NCBI GenBank assembly: GCA_030429545.1
Contig: JAUIFF010000015.1
Span: 62,001 to 126,000, forward strand
Length of the DNA: 64,000 nucleotides
Direction of reading: 5' to 3'
From: Polyangia bacterium
GTDB taxonomy: Bacteria > Myxococcota_A > Polyangia > Nannocystales > Nannocystaceae
Every line of letters starts with the position of its first letter. Position 1 is the first letter of the stretch. This document shows positions 7,548 through 16,195 of the stretch, in pieces. The notes under the pieces are model-generated. The model was not told where the DNA came from. It was given only the letters and a program-made list of their open reading frames with translations, and searched no databases. Position numbers and translations under genes: made by a program.

Positions 7548-10271
7548 CTAGGGAGATGCCGGGTCGAGTGCGGCAATGGCTGCTTCGACGTCCTTGACCG
7601 AGCTCTCAAAACCCGGGCCGGCTTCACGGTAACGCGCGAGCGCTTGCTGATACAAGCCAAGGACCCGCGGATTTTGTGGGGCGTGTTGGTGGAGGGCCGC
7701 AGCCAGCGACTGGGCCGATGCCGCAACTTCGTCGGGGGGTGCCTGGGCTGCCGACCGCAGCGCGAGTGCCCGCTCGAACTGGCTGATCGCCAGGGGCAGG
7801 TCGCCACGCTGCAAAGCGACCTGGCCGAGGCCCTCGAGCGGATAGCCGAGAGTGACGTGCTTTGGCCCGTACGTACCGGCCCAAATTTTCTCGGCGCGCT
7901 CGAACAAAGCTCGTGCCTCGTCGAACTTTTTTTGCTCGAGCAATACCGAGGCGAGATTGATGCTGGTGTACCCGAGGTTCGGGTGCTCATCGCCGTAGGC
8001 TGTTTGCCAGATATCGTCCGCTCGCTCGAACAAAGATAGCGCGCGGTCGAGCTCACCTTGCTTTTGAAACACATTGCCCAGGGCGTTGAGGGAGTAGCCG
8101 AGGCTCGGGTGGTTGGGGCCAAACACTTTTGTCCGCAGGTCTAAAACCCGCTCGAAAGCTGTGCGTGCCTCGCTGACCTTGCCCTGGGTCACGAGCGCAT
8201 TGCCGAGGTTGTTGAGCGGGATGCCGAGGTCCGGGTGGCTGTTGCCGAGACTGTCGGTCAGCGATGTTATCGCCTCGTCAAAGTGGCGGACCGCCTCGTC
8301 GAGTTCACCTTGGGCCTGGTAGACAATGCCGAGGTTGTTGAGTGACCACGCGAGCTCGGGGTCGTCGCTGCGTAGCTCTCGGGTCAAGATCGTGCGGGCT
8401 TCAAGGTGCAGGGCTAGGGCGTTGGCCCGGTTACCGGCCTCAAACTCCAGGGCCCCGGTGGCGTCGAGAAAACGCGCGCGGTTGAGGCCGCGGTCGTCGA
8501 GGCGATCGAGCGTTGCCTTGGTCGCGCGGGCCCACTGCTGACCGCCGTCGAGTCGGGCTAGGCGAACGCCGACCAACTTGATCATGGTTGTTGCAGTTAC
8601 AATTTTCTGAACATCGTCGTGTGCGGCTTCGGCAGTCCAATAGGCGTCGAGCAGTTTTTCCTCGGCCTCGGCGAATTTTCCGAGGTCCTGTAGAATTTGA
8701 CCATGTTGCAGGGTCGCCTCGGCAATCGGACCGGGATAGCCGAGTTCACGGGCTGCCGTTTCGGCATCCTGTGCGAGTTTGAGGGCGAGCTCAAACAGGG
8801 CAGACTGCTGGCGAACATGTGCCTGTGCAAGTTTTTTACGGACTGCAGCCACAGCCGATTGGTCGGCCGTTGCAACCGGTAGTTGGCGTTGGGCGTGGAG
8901 GCGGGCGAGGTCTGTACAAAGCGCGTTGGGGCGCAGTGCGGCGGCCGATGAGACCGCGTGTTCGACAACATTTTCGTCGGCGGTTTGCAGCAACTCGGTG
9001 AGGGACGCGAGGTCGACGAGGTTGCGACTGAGGCAGGCCATCTGCAGGTCGAGCATGGCCTGCGACTGCTCCTGACGGATATTTGTGGCCCGGCACGCAT
9101 CTTCGTGGAGCTGTACCCATTCGTGGCTGTACTGGGTCAGCCGCCGACTGACCCGCGACCAGGTCTCTTCGGCGTAGGGTACAGAGGCTGCGAGAAACTG
9201 GCGGCCGACGAGTTCGTCCTGCTCGGGGCCCCAAACGCCCTCTAACTTGGCCTGTGCGCCCGAACAACGCATATCTGGCGCGCTGTCCGATTGGCTCACA
9301 GCAAGTGCATAGGCACCGAATGCGGCGATTGCTGTGAGCAACAGCCCGGCAATGACGCGTTTGCGTTTGCGTGTCGGGTCGTTGGCTAGGGCCGATAGCA
9401 AGCTCGCCATGGTTGGCCAGCGGGCGTCGGGATCGGCCTCGAGCCCGCGCAGGAGGATTCGCCGGATCCACTGCGGCACCCGGGAGTCCTCTGGCGGGGG
9501 ACGGATGCGTCCACGTAAGATTGCGTGTGCAACTTCTTTTTGGGTGCCGCCGGGAAACGGTCGCACACCATACAGAGCCTCGTGCAGGGCGACACAAAAA
9601 CTAAACTGGTCGCTGCGGGCGTCGGCTGGCTGGCGGATGTGTTGCTCCGGGCTCATGTAGGCCGGGGTGCCAATCAGGGAGCCGTGGCGGGTGAGCGGGT
9701 CGCTCAGCGAGGGCCCGGTGTCGACGAGTTGGGAAAGCACCGCCGAGTCGTTGGCAAGTGGCAATGTTTCGGGGACATCCTGGGGGCGGGCGAGGCCGAA
9801 ATCGAGGACGCGAGGACGGCTGTCGGCGTGCCCCACAAGTACGTTATCGGGTTTAAAGTCGCGGTGTATCAAGCCGGCCGCGTGGGCGGCAGCAAGCCCA
9901 TGGCCTGCCTCAATAAACATGTTTAAACAGTCACGCCAGTCTTGGCCTGACTCGGAAACCCACTGCTTGAGGCTCACGCCGTCGACGTACTCCATAGCGA
10001 TGTAGAGCTGCCCCTCGAGCGAGCCGACGTCGTAGACTTGGACCACGTTGGGGTGGTTGAGGCGTGCCAGCGCCTGGGCTTCTCGATGGATCCGAAGGGG
10101 TGCGTGGCCCTTGTCTTTGAGCTCCTTGCGCAGGACTTTGATCGCCAGTTTGCGGTCGAGCTCCTCGTCGTAGGCCGAGTACACGACTCCCATGCCTCCC
10201 GTACCCAGTTTGCGGAGAATGACGTAGCGGCCAACCCGATTTAGGGAAGGGCTATCGGGAGAGGTGTCCAC
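7548..10271 (-). CDS. Ser/Thr protein kinase with TM helix and extracytoplasmic TPR domain
   Basis: 907 residues. The kinase domain spans about 15-295: Gly loop LGTGGMGVVY (22-31), catalytic Lys45 in AIKVLRKE, HRDFKPDN with Asp138 (HRDF rather than the usual HRDL), DFGLARP at 157 and GTPAYMSPEQ at 201. A basic stop-transfer RKRKR precedes a single TM (about 306-326). The C-terminal 560 residues lie outside the membrane and hold tandem kinesin-light-chain-type TPRs (repeated LNNLG, HPDLG, HPSLGYSLNALG). This kinase-TM-TPR build is common in myxobacteria and suggests sensing of an envelope protein partner. Followed immediately by the PqqB-like lipoprotein gene. Confidence 0.93.
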   Translation of the reverse strand: MDTSPDSPSLNRVGRYVILRKLGTGGMGVVYSAYDEELDRKLAIKVLRKELKDKGHAPLRIHREAQALARLNHPNVVQVYDVGSLEGQLYIAMEYVDGVSLKQWVSESGQDWRDCLNMFIEAGHGLAAAHAAGLIHRDFKPDNVLVGHADSRPRVLDFGLARPQDVPETLPLANDSAVLSQLVDTGPSLSDPLTRHGSLIGTPAYMSPEQHIRQPADARSDQFSFCVALHEALYGVRPFPGGTQKEVAHAILRGRIRPPPEDSRVPQWIRRILLRGLEADPDARWPTMASLLSALANDPTRKRKRVIAGLLLTAIAAFGAYALAVSQSDSAPDMRCSGAQAKLEGVWGPEQDELVGRQFLAASVPYAEETWSRVSRRLTQYSHEWVQLHEDACRATNIRQEQSQAMLDLQMACLSRNLVDLASLTELLQTADENVVEHAVSSAAALRPNALCTDLARLHAQRQLPVATADQSAVAAVRKKLAQAHVRQQSALFELALKLAQDAETAARELGYPGPIAEATLQHGQILQDLGKFAEAEEKLLDAYWTAEAAHDDVQKIVTATTMIKLVGVRLARLDGGQQWARATKATLDRLDDRGLNRARFLDATGALEFEAGNRANALALHLEARTILTRELRSDDPELAWSLNNLGIVYQAQGELDEAVRHFDEAITSLTDSLGNSHPDLGIPLNNLGNALVTQGKVSEARTAFERVLDLRTKVFGPNHPSLGYSLNALGNVFQKQGELDRALSLFERADDIWQTAYGDEHPNLGYTSINLASVLLEQKKFDEARALFERAEKIWAGTYGPKHVTLGYPLEGLGQVALQRGDLPLAISQFERALALRSAAQAPPDEVAASAQSLAAALHQHAPQNPRVLGLYQQALARYREAGPGFESSVKDVEAAIAALDPASP

Positions 10272-10410
10272 CAGGGGCCAATCATAGGCCCCGGCTACCC
10301 GGAAGGCTATGTTGTAGGTGCATCAAAATTGTTGCGCGTCGGCTCACTTGGTCGCGTGTATCACAATGTGTGAGCTGCTTGAACGACGTACTTGCGACGA
10401 TTGAGCCAAC

Positions 10411-11733
10411 CTACATCCGCATGTAGAGGGCTAGGGCGAGCAGCACGGCGCTGACACACGCAAGGGCGATCAATGCTCCGATGATGATGGCCCGCCGATG
10501 GCCCTGACTCGTCGGCGATTGATCGCGCGTGGGTGGCGAGACGGTGGCGATCCGGTTGCCGCTTGACTCGAGCAGCGGATTGCTCCCCGATGTCAACTCA
10601 GCCCGGTGGTGTCCCGACGAACTCGCCGGCGAGACCCAACGCCGTTGCGACGACGATGACCGGGCCGAACTAGATGCTTCACTGACCGGTGTGGGCAGTG
10701 GTGTTTGAATGCGCGGGCGCCCTGTACTGAGGACCTTGTGGCTCTGCACGCCGATCACAGTCGCCTGGCTGGCCATACTTTGCTCGATCGCCTCGTACAC
10801 GGCCTTGGCGGTGGGAAAGCGTTGGTTTGGGTCGCGGGCGAGGGCACGCATCACGACGTCCTGTGCCGGCATGGGGATGCGCAGGTGGGGCGCGACCTGA
10901 CGGATCGGCATGGGGTCGGTGAGCGCCCGGGCGCGCAGCAATTCCATCGATACCTTGTCGGCATAGGGGCGTTTGCCAGACAACAATTGATAGAGGCTGA
11001 CACCCAATGCGTATACATCAAATTTGGGATTGGGCGAGGTGCCGTCCACCGCTTCGGGCGGGATGTACAGCGGGGTACCCACAAGTTGCCCGGCAGAGGT
11101 GATCGGGCCGTTTTCCTCGTCACCGTAGAGAAGTTTGGCGACCCCAAAGTCGAGCAGCTTGATGTGGTCTGGATTGCCAGCGTGGCTTGTGCGGTAGCAA
11201 TTGGCGGGTTTGAGGTCGCGGTGGATCACCCCAGCTTGATGGGCGGCGTGGAGGGCATCGCAGATCTGCAGTGCCATGGGGGCCAACCGCGCCCACGGCA
11301 ATGGTCCCTCGCGGCGCACGGTTGCCAGCAGGTCCTCACCTTCGAGAAGTTCCATGGCGAGGTAGGCGATACCGTCGTGGGTGTGGCCAAAGTCGATGAT
11401 GTCGATGATGTGCGGATGCTGGAGCTGGGACGCGACCTGTGCCTCGAGCTCAAAGCGGCGGATGATGCCGGTGCGGCGGGCGTAGATCGGGCGCAGGACT
11501 TTGAGCGCGAGCTGGCGGCCAAGGGTGGCGTGACGGACCCGGAAGATAGCTCCCATACCGCCCTGGGCGAGGGGCTCGAGCACTTCGTAACGATCGGCGA
11601 TCACCGTGCCCACCAGATCGGGGAACGGAGATTTTTGGCCCGCCTGCAGCGGCGCGCCTAGGTTGCCACGCGGGTGGCTTCGGGCACTGGCGACGCCACT
11701 CGGGCGTGTTGGCTGGGCATCAAAGCTAACCAT
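10411..11733 (-). CDS. Tail-anchored Ser/Thr protein kinase
   Basis: 440 residues. Kinase domain about 49-320: LAQGGMGAIFRV, Lys78 in ALKVLRP, HRDLKPANCY with Asp173, DFGVAK at 195, GTPLYIPPE. A Ser-rich linker (SSSARSSSSQRR and similar) leads to one C-terminal hydrophobic helix, IIIGALIALACVSAVLLALA, with only a few residues after it. The catalytic part is therefore cytosolic and membrane-tethered from the C-terminus. It precedes the TPR kinase gene on the same strand with a 139-bp gap that carries a TGYANNTRCA site at 10313, so separate transcription is possible. Confidence 0.92.
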   Translation of the reverse strand: MVSFDAQPTRPSGVASARSHPRGNLGAPLQAGQKSPFPDLVGTVIADRYEVLEPLAQGGMGAIFRVRHATLGRQLALKVLRPIYARRTGIIRRFELEAQVASQLQHPHIIDIIDFGHTHDGIAYLAMELLEGEDLLATVRREGPLPWARLAPMALQICDALHAAHQAGVIHRDLKPANCYRTSHAGNPDHIKLLDFGVAKLLYGDEENGPITSAGQLVGTPLYIPPEAVDGTSPNPKFDVYALGVSLYQLLSGKRPYADKVSMELLRARALTDPMPIRQVAPHLRIPMPAQDVVMRALARDPNQRFPTAKAVYEAIEQSMASQATVIGVQSHKVLSTGRPRIQTPLPTPVSEASSSARSSSSQRRWVSPASSSGHHRAELTSGSNPLLESSGNRIATVSPPTRDQSPTSQGHRRAIIIGALIALACVSAVLLALALYMRM

Positions 11734-12222
11734 CCCAGTTGCGACTATAACCCGGGTGACCTGACAGACAGGTTTTTAGTTTTGTCGACGTCCCTGCACC
11801 GGGGAGCGCGGATGAACTTAGGGACTGGCGAAGTTGGCTAGCGAAACGTCGGCGGATGTAGGTGATTCGTTCCCTACCGCGGACGCATCGATGGGCGAGT
11901 GTGCCCGGTATCTACCACTCCCGGTAAATATGACTATACAACTTGAAGAGACAGGGGCGTTGCGCGCCGGCGACTGCGAAGGGACGTGCTCAGCGGGCGG
12001 GTGCGCGGGGATGAACCGGGCGAGCGTGCTCGTTTTGGTGGTGGGCGTCGGCGCGGAATAGATGCTGCTGCAACAATGGCGAGCCCCGGGGCGCCGACAC
12101 CCGCAAGCTTGGTACGCTCGCGCGCGCCTGTAGACCTTTCACTCCATTGCGCGAAGCGATACTCTCGGGCCACAAAATCAGACCTCGAGCGGAGCCTCGG
12201 GCAGCGAAACGAGCAAGGGCAC
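11734..12222. other. 489-bp intergenic region, no gene supported
   Basis: This is the space between the divergent kinase gene (leftward from 11733) and the hydrolase gene (rightward from 12223). Short open frames cross it (for example 11834-12061 plus, 11934-12269 minus), but none has a convincing start site, composition or domain. It presumably holds both promoters. I see no strong hairpin or long repeat. ACTATACAAC at about 11932 matches the half-site type discussed under the iterated palindrome. Confidence 0.5.
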
Positions 12223-13002
12223 ATGACGATCGGACATACGATTTTCGGAAGTGGCAAGCAGGGGGTCATCGTCCTGCACGGATGGTTTGGGGACTACAGC
12301 GTGTTTGACCCCATGCTGCCGTACCTCGACACCGAGACCTTCACCTACGCATTTGTTGATTACCGCGGCTACGGCAAGTCCCGACATCTCGAAGGCAAGC
12401 ACACGATGGCCGAGATTTCGGCCGATACGCTGGCGCTGGCCGATCACCTCGGGTGGAAGCAGTTTCACCTCGTCGGCCACTCGATGGGTGGGATGGCTGT
12501 CCAGCGGGTGGCAGTTGACGCGCCCGACCGGGTGATTGCCGGCGCCTGCGTGACGCCGGTTCCGGCGTCTGGGGTCCCGTTCGACGAGCAGGGCTGGGGA
12601 CTTTTCAGCGGTGCCGCCGAAAACGACGGCAATCGCCGGATCATCCTTGATGTCACCACCGGCAGCCGCAATTCGGGCAAGTGGCTCGACTACATGGTGC
12701 GTCGTTCGCGTGAGACGACCACCCAAAATGCGTTTGCCGACTACCTCATTGCGTGGGCCAAAACCAGCTTCGTCGAGGAGGCCAATGGCCTCAAAACGCC
12801 GCTGCTGGTGCTAGTTGGTGAGCACGACGGGGCGATCACAGAGGATGTTGTCAAACAGACATTCTTGCAGTGGTACGCCAACGCGTCGCACCAGGTCATC
12901 GTGAACGCGGGCCACTACCCGATGCAGGAGACCCCGGTTCAACTCGCAACTCTGGTCGAGAAATTCCTGGCGGAGCACGGCGGCAAGTCGGCGGCGAGCT
13001 GA
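12223..13002 (+). CDS. Alpha/beta-hydrolase
   Basis: 259 residues from ATG 12223. The open frame runs further upstream, but homology-like sequence begins at MTIGHTIFGSGKQGVIVLHG. Alpha/beta-hydrolase landmarks: oxyanion region LHGWFGDYS, nucleophile elbow GHSMGGM (Ser), acid in VGEHDGAI and catalytic His in VNAGHYPMQE near the end. Length is normal for the family. Substrate unknown; esterase or lactonase-type activity is the default expectation. It stands alone, 54 bp before queC on the same strand. Confidence 0.88.
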   Translation: MTIGHTIFGSGKQGVIVLHGWFGDYSVFDPMLPYLDTETFTYAFVDYRGYGKSRHLEGKHTMAEISADTLALADHLGWKQFHLVGHSMGGMAVQRVAVDAPDRVIAGACVTPVPASGVPFDEQGWGLFSGAAENDGNRRIILDVTTGSRNSGKWLDYMVRRSRETTTQNAFADYLIAWAKTSFVEEANGLKTPLLVLVGEHDGAITEDVVKQTFLQWYANASHQVIVNAGHYPMQETPVQLATLVEKFLAEHGGKSAAS

Positions 13003-13056
13003 TCGACGCCGACATCCGGACTTGACGCGACGGGCGGGGGCACGCACCCTCGCCCG

Positions 13057-13767
13057 ATGTCAATTCGCACAGCGGACACGCAACGCCCGCGGGCCGTTAT
13101 CTTGCTCAGTGGTGGCCTCGACTCGGCCACAATTGCGGCGATCGCCCGCGAGCAGGGTTTTGATGTCTATGCAATGACGTTTCGCTACGGGCAGCGCCAC
13201 AGCCACGAACTCGACGCTGCTCGGGCCGTGGCCAGGGCTGCCGGGGTTTGTGAGCATGTGTTTGTCGACATCGATCTGGCGACCTTTGGCGGCTCGGCCC
13301 TGACCGATGAAAACCTCGAAGTGCCCCAGGGCGACGACCCAACCGAAGGTATCCCGGTGACCTATGTGCCGGCACGCAACACCATATTTTTGTCGTTTGC
13401 CCTGGCCTGGGCCGAGGTCCTAGGCGCGGTCGATCTGTTTATCGGGGTCAATGCCGTCGACTACTCGGGTTACCCCGACTGCCGTCCAGAGTTTATCGCC
13501 GCGTTTGAACAGATGGCCAACCTCGCGACCAAGGTCGCAGTTGAGGGGGCCAAAATACGTGTACACACACCGTTGATCGCGTGGTCGAAGACCGAGATCA
13601 TCCAGGCCGGTTTGGCCCGTGGGGTCGACTATGGGCTCACCAGCACCTGCTACGCCCCAGATGCCGAAGGGCGGGCCTGTGGTCGTTGCGACGCCTGCCA
13701 TCTGCGACTGCGCGGCTTTGCCGGGGCAGGGGTGGAAGACCCAATCGCCTACCAGAAGCGACAATAG
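13057..13767 (+). CDS. queC: 7-cyano-7-deazaguanine (preQ0) synthase QueC
   Basis: 236 residues. QueC is the ATP-dependent enzyme that turns 7-carboxy-7-deazaguanine into preQ0 for queuosine tRNA modification. Seen: the PP-loop SGGLDSATIA near the N-terminus, FRYGQRHSHEL, YVPARNTIFLS, the VNAVDYSGYPDCRPEF segment, TPLIAWSKTEI, and the C-terminal zinc site with four Cys (STCYAP, ACGRCDAC). Length matches the family. No other queuosine gene is nearby. The 54-bp leader is too short for a typical preQ1 riboswitch plus leader, and none was seen. Confidence 0.96.
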   Translation: MSIRTADTQRPRAVILLSGGLDSATIAAIAREQGFDVYAMTFRYGQRHSHELDAARAVARAAGVCEHVFVDIDLATFGGSALTDENLEVPQGDDPTEGIPVTYVPARNTIFLSFALAWAEVLGAVDLFIGVNAVDYSGYPDCRPEFIAAFEQMANLATKVAVEGAKIRVHTPLIAWSKTEIIQAGLARGVDYGLTSTCYAPDAEGRACGRCDACHLRLRGFAGAGVEDPIAYQKRQ

Positions 13768-13823
13768 GCCGGCGCCGGGGAGTCCCGCGCGCACGGCCTA
13801 TTTGTGTATACAAGTTGTGAGGG

Positions 13824-14933
13824 CTAGGGGAAGGTCACAACACTGCGGATCGACTTGCCCTCGTGCATCAGGTGCAGCGAGTCGTTGATGTTGTCGAGCG
13901 GCATGACGTGGGTGATGAGGTCGTCGATGTTGATCTTGCCCTCCATGTACCAGTCGACGATTTTGGGGACGTCGCGCCGGCCCTTGGCCCCGCCAAATGC
14001 CGTGCCTTTCCAGGTGCGACCGGTGACGAGTTGGAACGGGCGGGTGGCAATCTCTTCGCCGCTGCCAGCCACGCCGATGATCACGGAGGTGCCCCAACCT
14101 TTGTGGCAGCACTCGAGTGCCTGGCGCATGACCTCGACATTGCCGACACATTCAAACGAGTAGTCGGCTCCCCCGTCGGTCAGGTTGACGAGGTAGGGGA
14201 CCAGGTCGTCGACTTCGCGGGCGTTGACAAAGTGGGTCATGCCGAACTTCTCGGCCAACTCGCGCCGGTTTGGATTGATATCGACACCGATGATCATGTT
14301 GGCACCGGCCAGCCGGGCACCCTGGATAACGTTGAGCCCGATGCCCCCAAGCCCAAACACGACCACGTTGGCGCCCACTTCGACCTTGGCCGTGTTGATG
14401 ACCGCACCGATGCCGGTTGTAACGCCGCAGCCGACGTAGCAGACCTTGTCAAACGGGGCGTCCTCGCGGATCTTGGCGACTGCGATTTCGGGCACGACGG
14501 TGTAATTGGCGAAGGTCGAGGTCCCCATGTAATGGAAGATCGGGGTGCCGTCGATCGAGAACCTAGAGGACCCGTCGGGCATCAAACCCTTGCCCTGGGT
14601 TGCGCGGATGGCCTGGCACAGGTTGGTTTTTTCCGACAGGCAAAACTTGCACTGCCGACACTCTGGTACATACAACGGAATTACATGGTCGCCCGGTTGC
14701 AGGCTGGTCACGCCGGCACCCACTTCGACGACAACCCCGGCACCTTCGTGGCCCAAGACCGCGGGAAACAGGCCCTCGGGATCGGCCCCAGAAAGTGTAT
14801 AGGCATCGGTATGGCAGACGCCGGTGGCCTTGATCTCAATAAGAACTTCGCCGGCCCGGGGTCCGTCGAGATCGACGGTTTCGATACTGAGGGGGGCTCC
14901 GGCTTTGTGGGCGAGTGCTGCTTTGACTTTCAT
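13824..14933 (-). CDS. frmA: S-(hydroxymethyl)glutathione dehydrogenase (class III alcohol dehydrogenase)
   Basis: 369 residues from ATG 14933, which has AGGAGTT at good spacing. The longer open frame upstream is not used. Zinc-dependent medium-chain dehydrogenase: catalytic zinc site GVCHTDAYTLSG and GHEGAGVV, structural zinc CRQCKFCLSEKTNLC, class III marker GVTTGIGAVINTAKV, NAD site FGLGGIGLNVIQGA. It oxidises S-hydroxymethylglutathione (formaldehyde detoxification) and can act as S-nitrosoglutathione reductase. It is convergent with queC and divergent from dprA. No frmR-type regulator or frmB is adjacent. Confidence 0.95.
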   Translation of the reverse strand: MKVKAALAHKAGAPLSIETVDLDGPRAGEVLIEIKATGVCHTDAYTLSGADPEGLFPAVLGHEGAGVVVEVGAGVTSLQPGDHVIPLYVPECRQCKFCLSEKTNLCQAIRATQGKGLMPDGSSRFSIDGTPIFHYMGTSTFANYTVVPEIAVAKIREDAPFDKVCYVGCGVTTGIGAVINTAKVEVGANVVVFGLGGIGLNVIQGARLAGANMIIGVDINPNRRELAEKFGMTHFVNAREVDDLVPYLVNLTDGGADYSFECVGNVEVMRQALECCHKGWGTSVIIGVAGSGEEIATRPFQLVTGRTWKGTAFGGAKGRRDVPKIVDWYMEGKINIDDLITHVMPLDNINDSLHLMHEGKSIRSVVTFP

Positions 14934-15093
14934 CGCGGTAACTCCTGTGGGGCGCTGTGGGCCGAAACCTAACGCGAAAACCCCACACGGGGGGCGGAAA
15001 CTTTGCAGCCAGGACGGATCCGCCCACGTACAACGACCGACGCCCGACGGGTGATCGATGTGTGTGCAAAGTCTTTTGTAGTGCCCCGCTCGC

Positions 15094-15960
15094 GTGCAAC
15101 ACGGCGGGCGACGTACCGATTTGGCCCGTGTGTACTGCACTCGCGAGATTTCTCCCCACGAGCTTGGCCTGCGGGGCAAGCGTTCGATGTTTTTGGCCGG
15201 TGACTTGCCACCGGCACCGCGGCTGGCGATTGTCGGAAGTCGGGCCGCGCACCGACGGTTCGCAACGGCCTGCGAAGCGCTGGTCAAAGCCGCCCACGGG
15301 CTCGGTTGGTCGGTTGTCTCCGGGGGCGCTCTCGGGATCGATGCTGCTGTGCACCGGGCCGCAGTCGCAGCCAGGGTGCCACAGTTGGCGGTGCTTCCCT
15401 GTGGCCCCGACCGCTGCTACCCACCGCATCACCGCGGCCTGTTTGCCGAGGTTTTGAGCCAGTCGTCGTGCGGTTCGGGGATCTTGTTTGCCCACCCGGC
15501 CGGCACCAAAACCGTGCGGGCGATGTTTGCCAGCCGCAATCGGATTGTCGTCGACCTGTGTGAAGCCGTGATCGTGGTCGAGGCTGCGCTGCGTTCGGGC
15601 TCGCTAGTCACCGCCTCGCTGGCCCGGCAAAAAAAACGAAAGTTGGCGGCGATTCCGGGGACTGACGGCTGCGGGAAGTTGTTGCAAGGGGGAGCCCACG
15701 GGCTGCCGCCAGTATCGGCAGGCGACAAAGCCCTCACGCAGGCAGTTCAAAGCTGGCTCACAGGCCAACCAAGACCGCGACAACAGGTCCTGTGGCCAGT
15801 GCATCTACAACAAGTGCGGGAGCTGTTTGACCCGCCAAAGCCACTCGAAGTCGAAACCCTCGACGACCCCTTGCAGTACGTGGGGGAGTTGCTCGAGGCG
15901 GAGATGTTGGGGTTGGTCGTCGAGGTCGGTCCAGGGCGCTACGTACTGACTGGTGGATAA
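15094..15960 (+). CDS. dprA: DNA-processing protein DprA/Smf
   Basis: About 288 residues if GTG 15094 is used. GTG 15133 or ATG 15187 are alternatives, but the ATG would cut the conserved ...HELGLRGKRSMFLAGDLP lead-in. DprA loads RecA on incoming single-stranded DNA in natural transformation. The Rossmann-like core is intact: AIVGSR, VVSGGALGIDAAVHRAA, AVLPCGPDRCYPPHH, FASRNRIV and IVVEAALRSGSLVTAS. The C-terminus holds a winged-helix-like tail ending GPGRYVLTGG. The N-terminal SAM domain of many DprA proteins is absent. Ends just before a bidirectional terminator. Confidence 0.9.
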   Translation: MQHGGRRTDLARVYCTREISPHELGLRGKRSMFLAGDLPPAPRLAIVGSRAAHRRFATACEALVKAAHGLGWSVVSGGALGIDAAVHRAAVAARVPQLAVLPCGPDRCYPPHHRGLFAEVLSQSSCGSGILFAHPAGTKTVRAMFASRNRIVVDLCEAVIVVEAALRSGSLVTASLARQKKRKLAAIPGTDGCGKLLQGGAHGLPPVSAGDKALTQAVQSWLTGQPRPRQQVLWPVHLQQVRELFDPPKPLEVETLDDPLQYVGELLEAEMLGLVVEVGPGRYVLTGG

Positions 15961-15967
15961 ACAAAAA

Positions 15968-15987
15968 CCCGGCAGTGCCGGGCTTTT
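15968..15987. terminator. Bidirectional Rho-independent terminator
   Basis: CCCGGC-AGT-GCCGGG hairpin followed by CTTTTGG on the plus strand and preceded by AAAAA (a T-run on the minus strand). It lies between the convergent dprA and ribbon-helix-helix genes and can serve both. Confidence 0.8.
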
Positions 15988-16002
15988 GGTACGTTCAAAA
16001 AG

Positions 16003-16188
16003 TTAGCCTTCTGTGCGGTAGGGATCGTCGGTCTCATCGCGTGCGAGCCGTCCGCGGCGTCGTAGCGCATCTTTGAGGAGATACTCGATTTGCGCGTTGA
16101 CGCTGCGAAGTTCGTCGGCCGCCCAGCGTTCGATCGCGGCGTGTACCTTGGGGTCGACCCTCAGGAGAAATCGTTTGCGTGCCGCCAT
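16003..16188 (-). CDS. Arc-type ribbon-helix-helix DNA-binding protein
   Basis: 61 residues. Begins MAARKRFLLRVDPKVHAAIE and continues RSVNAQIEYLLKDALRRR. This is the strand-helix-helix pattern of Arc/MetJ-type repressors, which bind palindromic operators as dimers of dimers. It starts 7 bases after the stop of the SPFH gene, so it is the second gene of a two-gene operon. A perfect 16-bp palindrome lies just upstream of the operon (17082-17097), a natural candidate for its own operator. The C-terminal tail is acidic and short. Confidence 0.85.
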   Translation of the reverse strand: MAARKRFLLRVDPKVHAAIERWAADELRSVNAQIEYLLKDALRRRGRLARDETDDPYRTEG

Positions 16189-16195
16189 GTCGCGC

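Noticed and set aside
11834..12269. Short open frames in the kinase-hydrolase intergenic region
   Set aside because: No ribosome site, no domain, overlapping frames on both strands with poor composition.
13003..13056. PreQ1 riboswitch ahead of queC
   Set aside because: Only 54 bp of leader and no recognisable preQ1 aptamer core or following hairpin.
13863..14972. Long plus-strand open frame of 369 codons
   Set aside because: It lies wholly antisense to the glutathione-dependent dehydrogenase, whose motifs are unmistakable. GC-rich third positions create such mirror frames.
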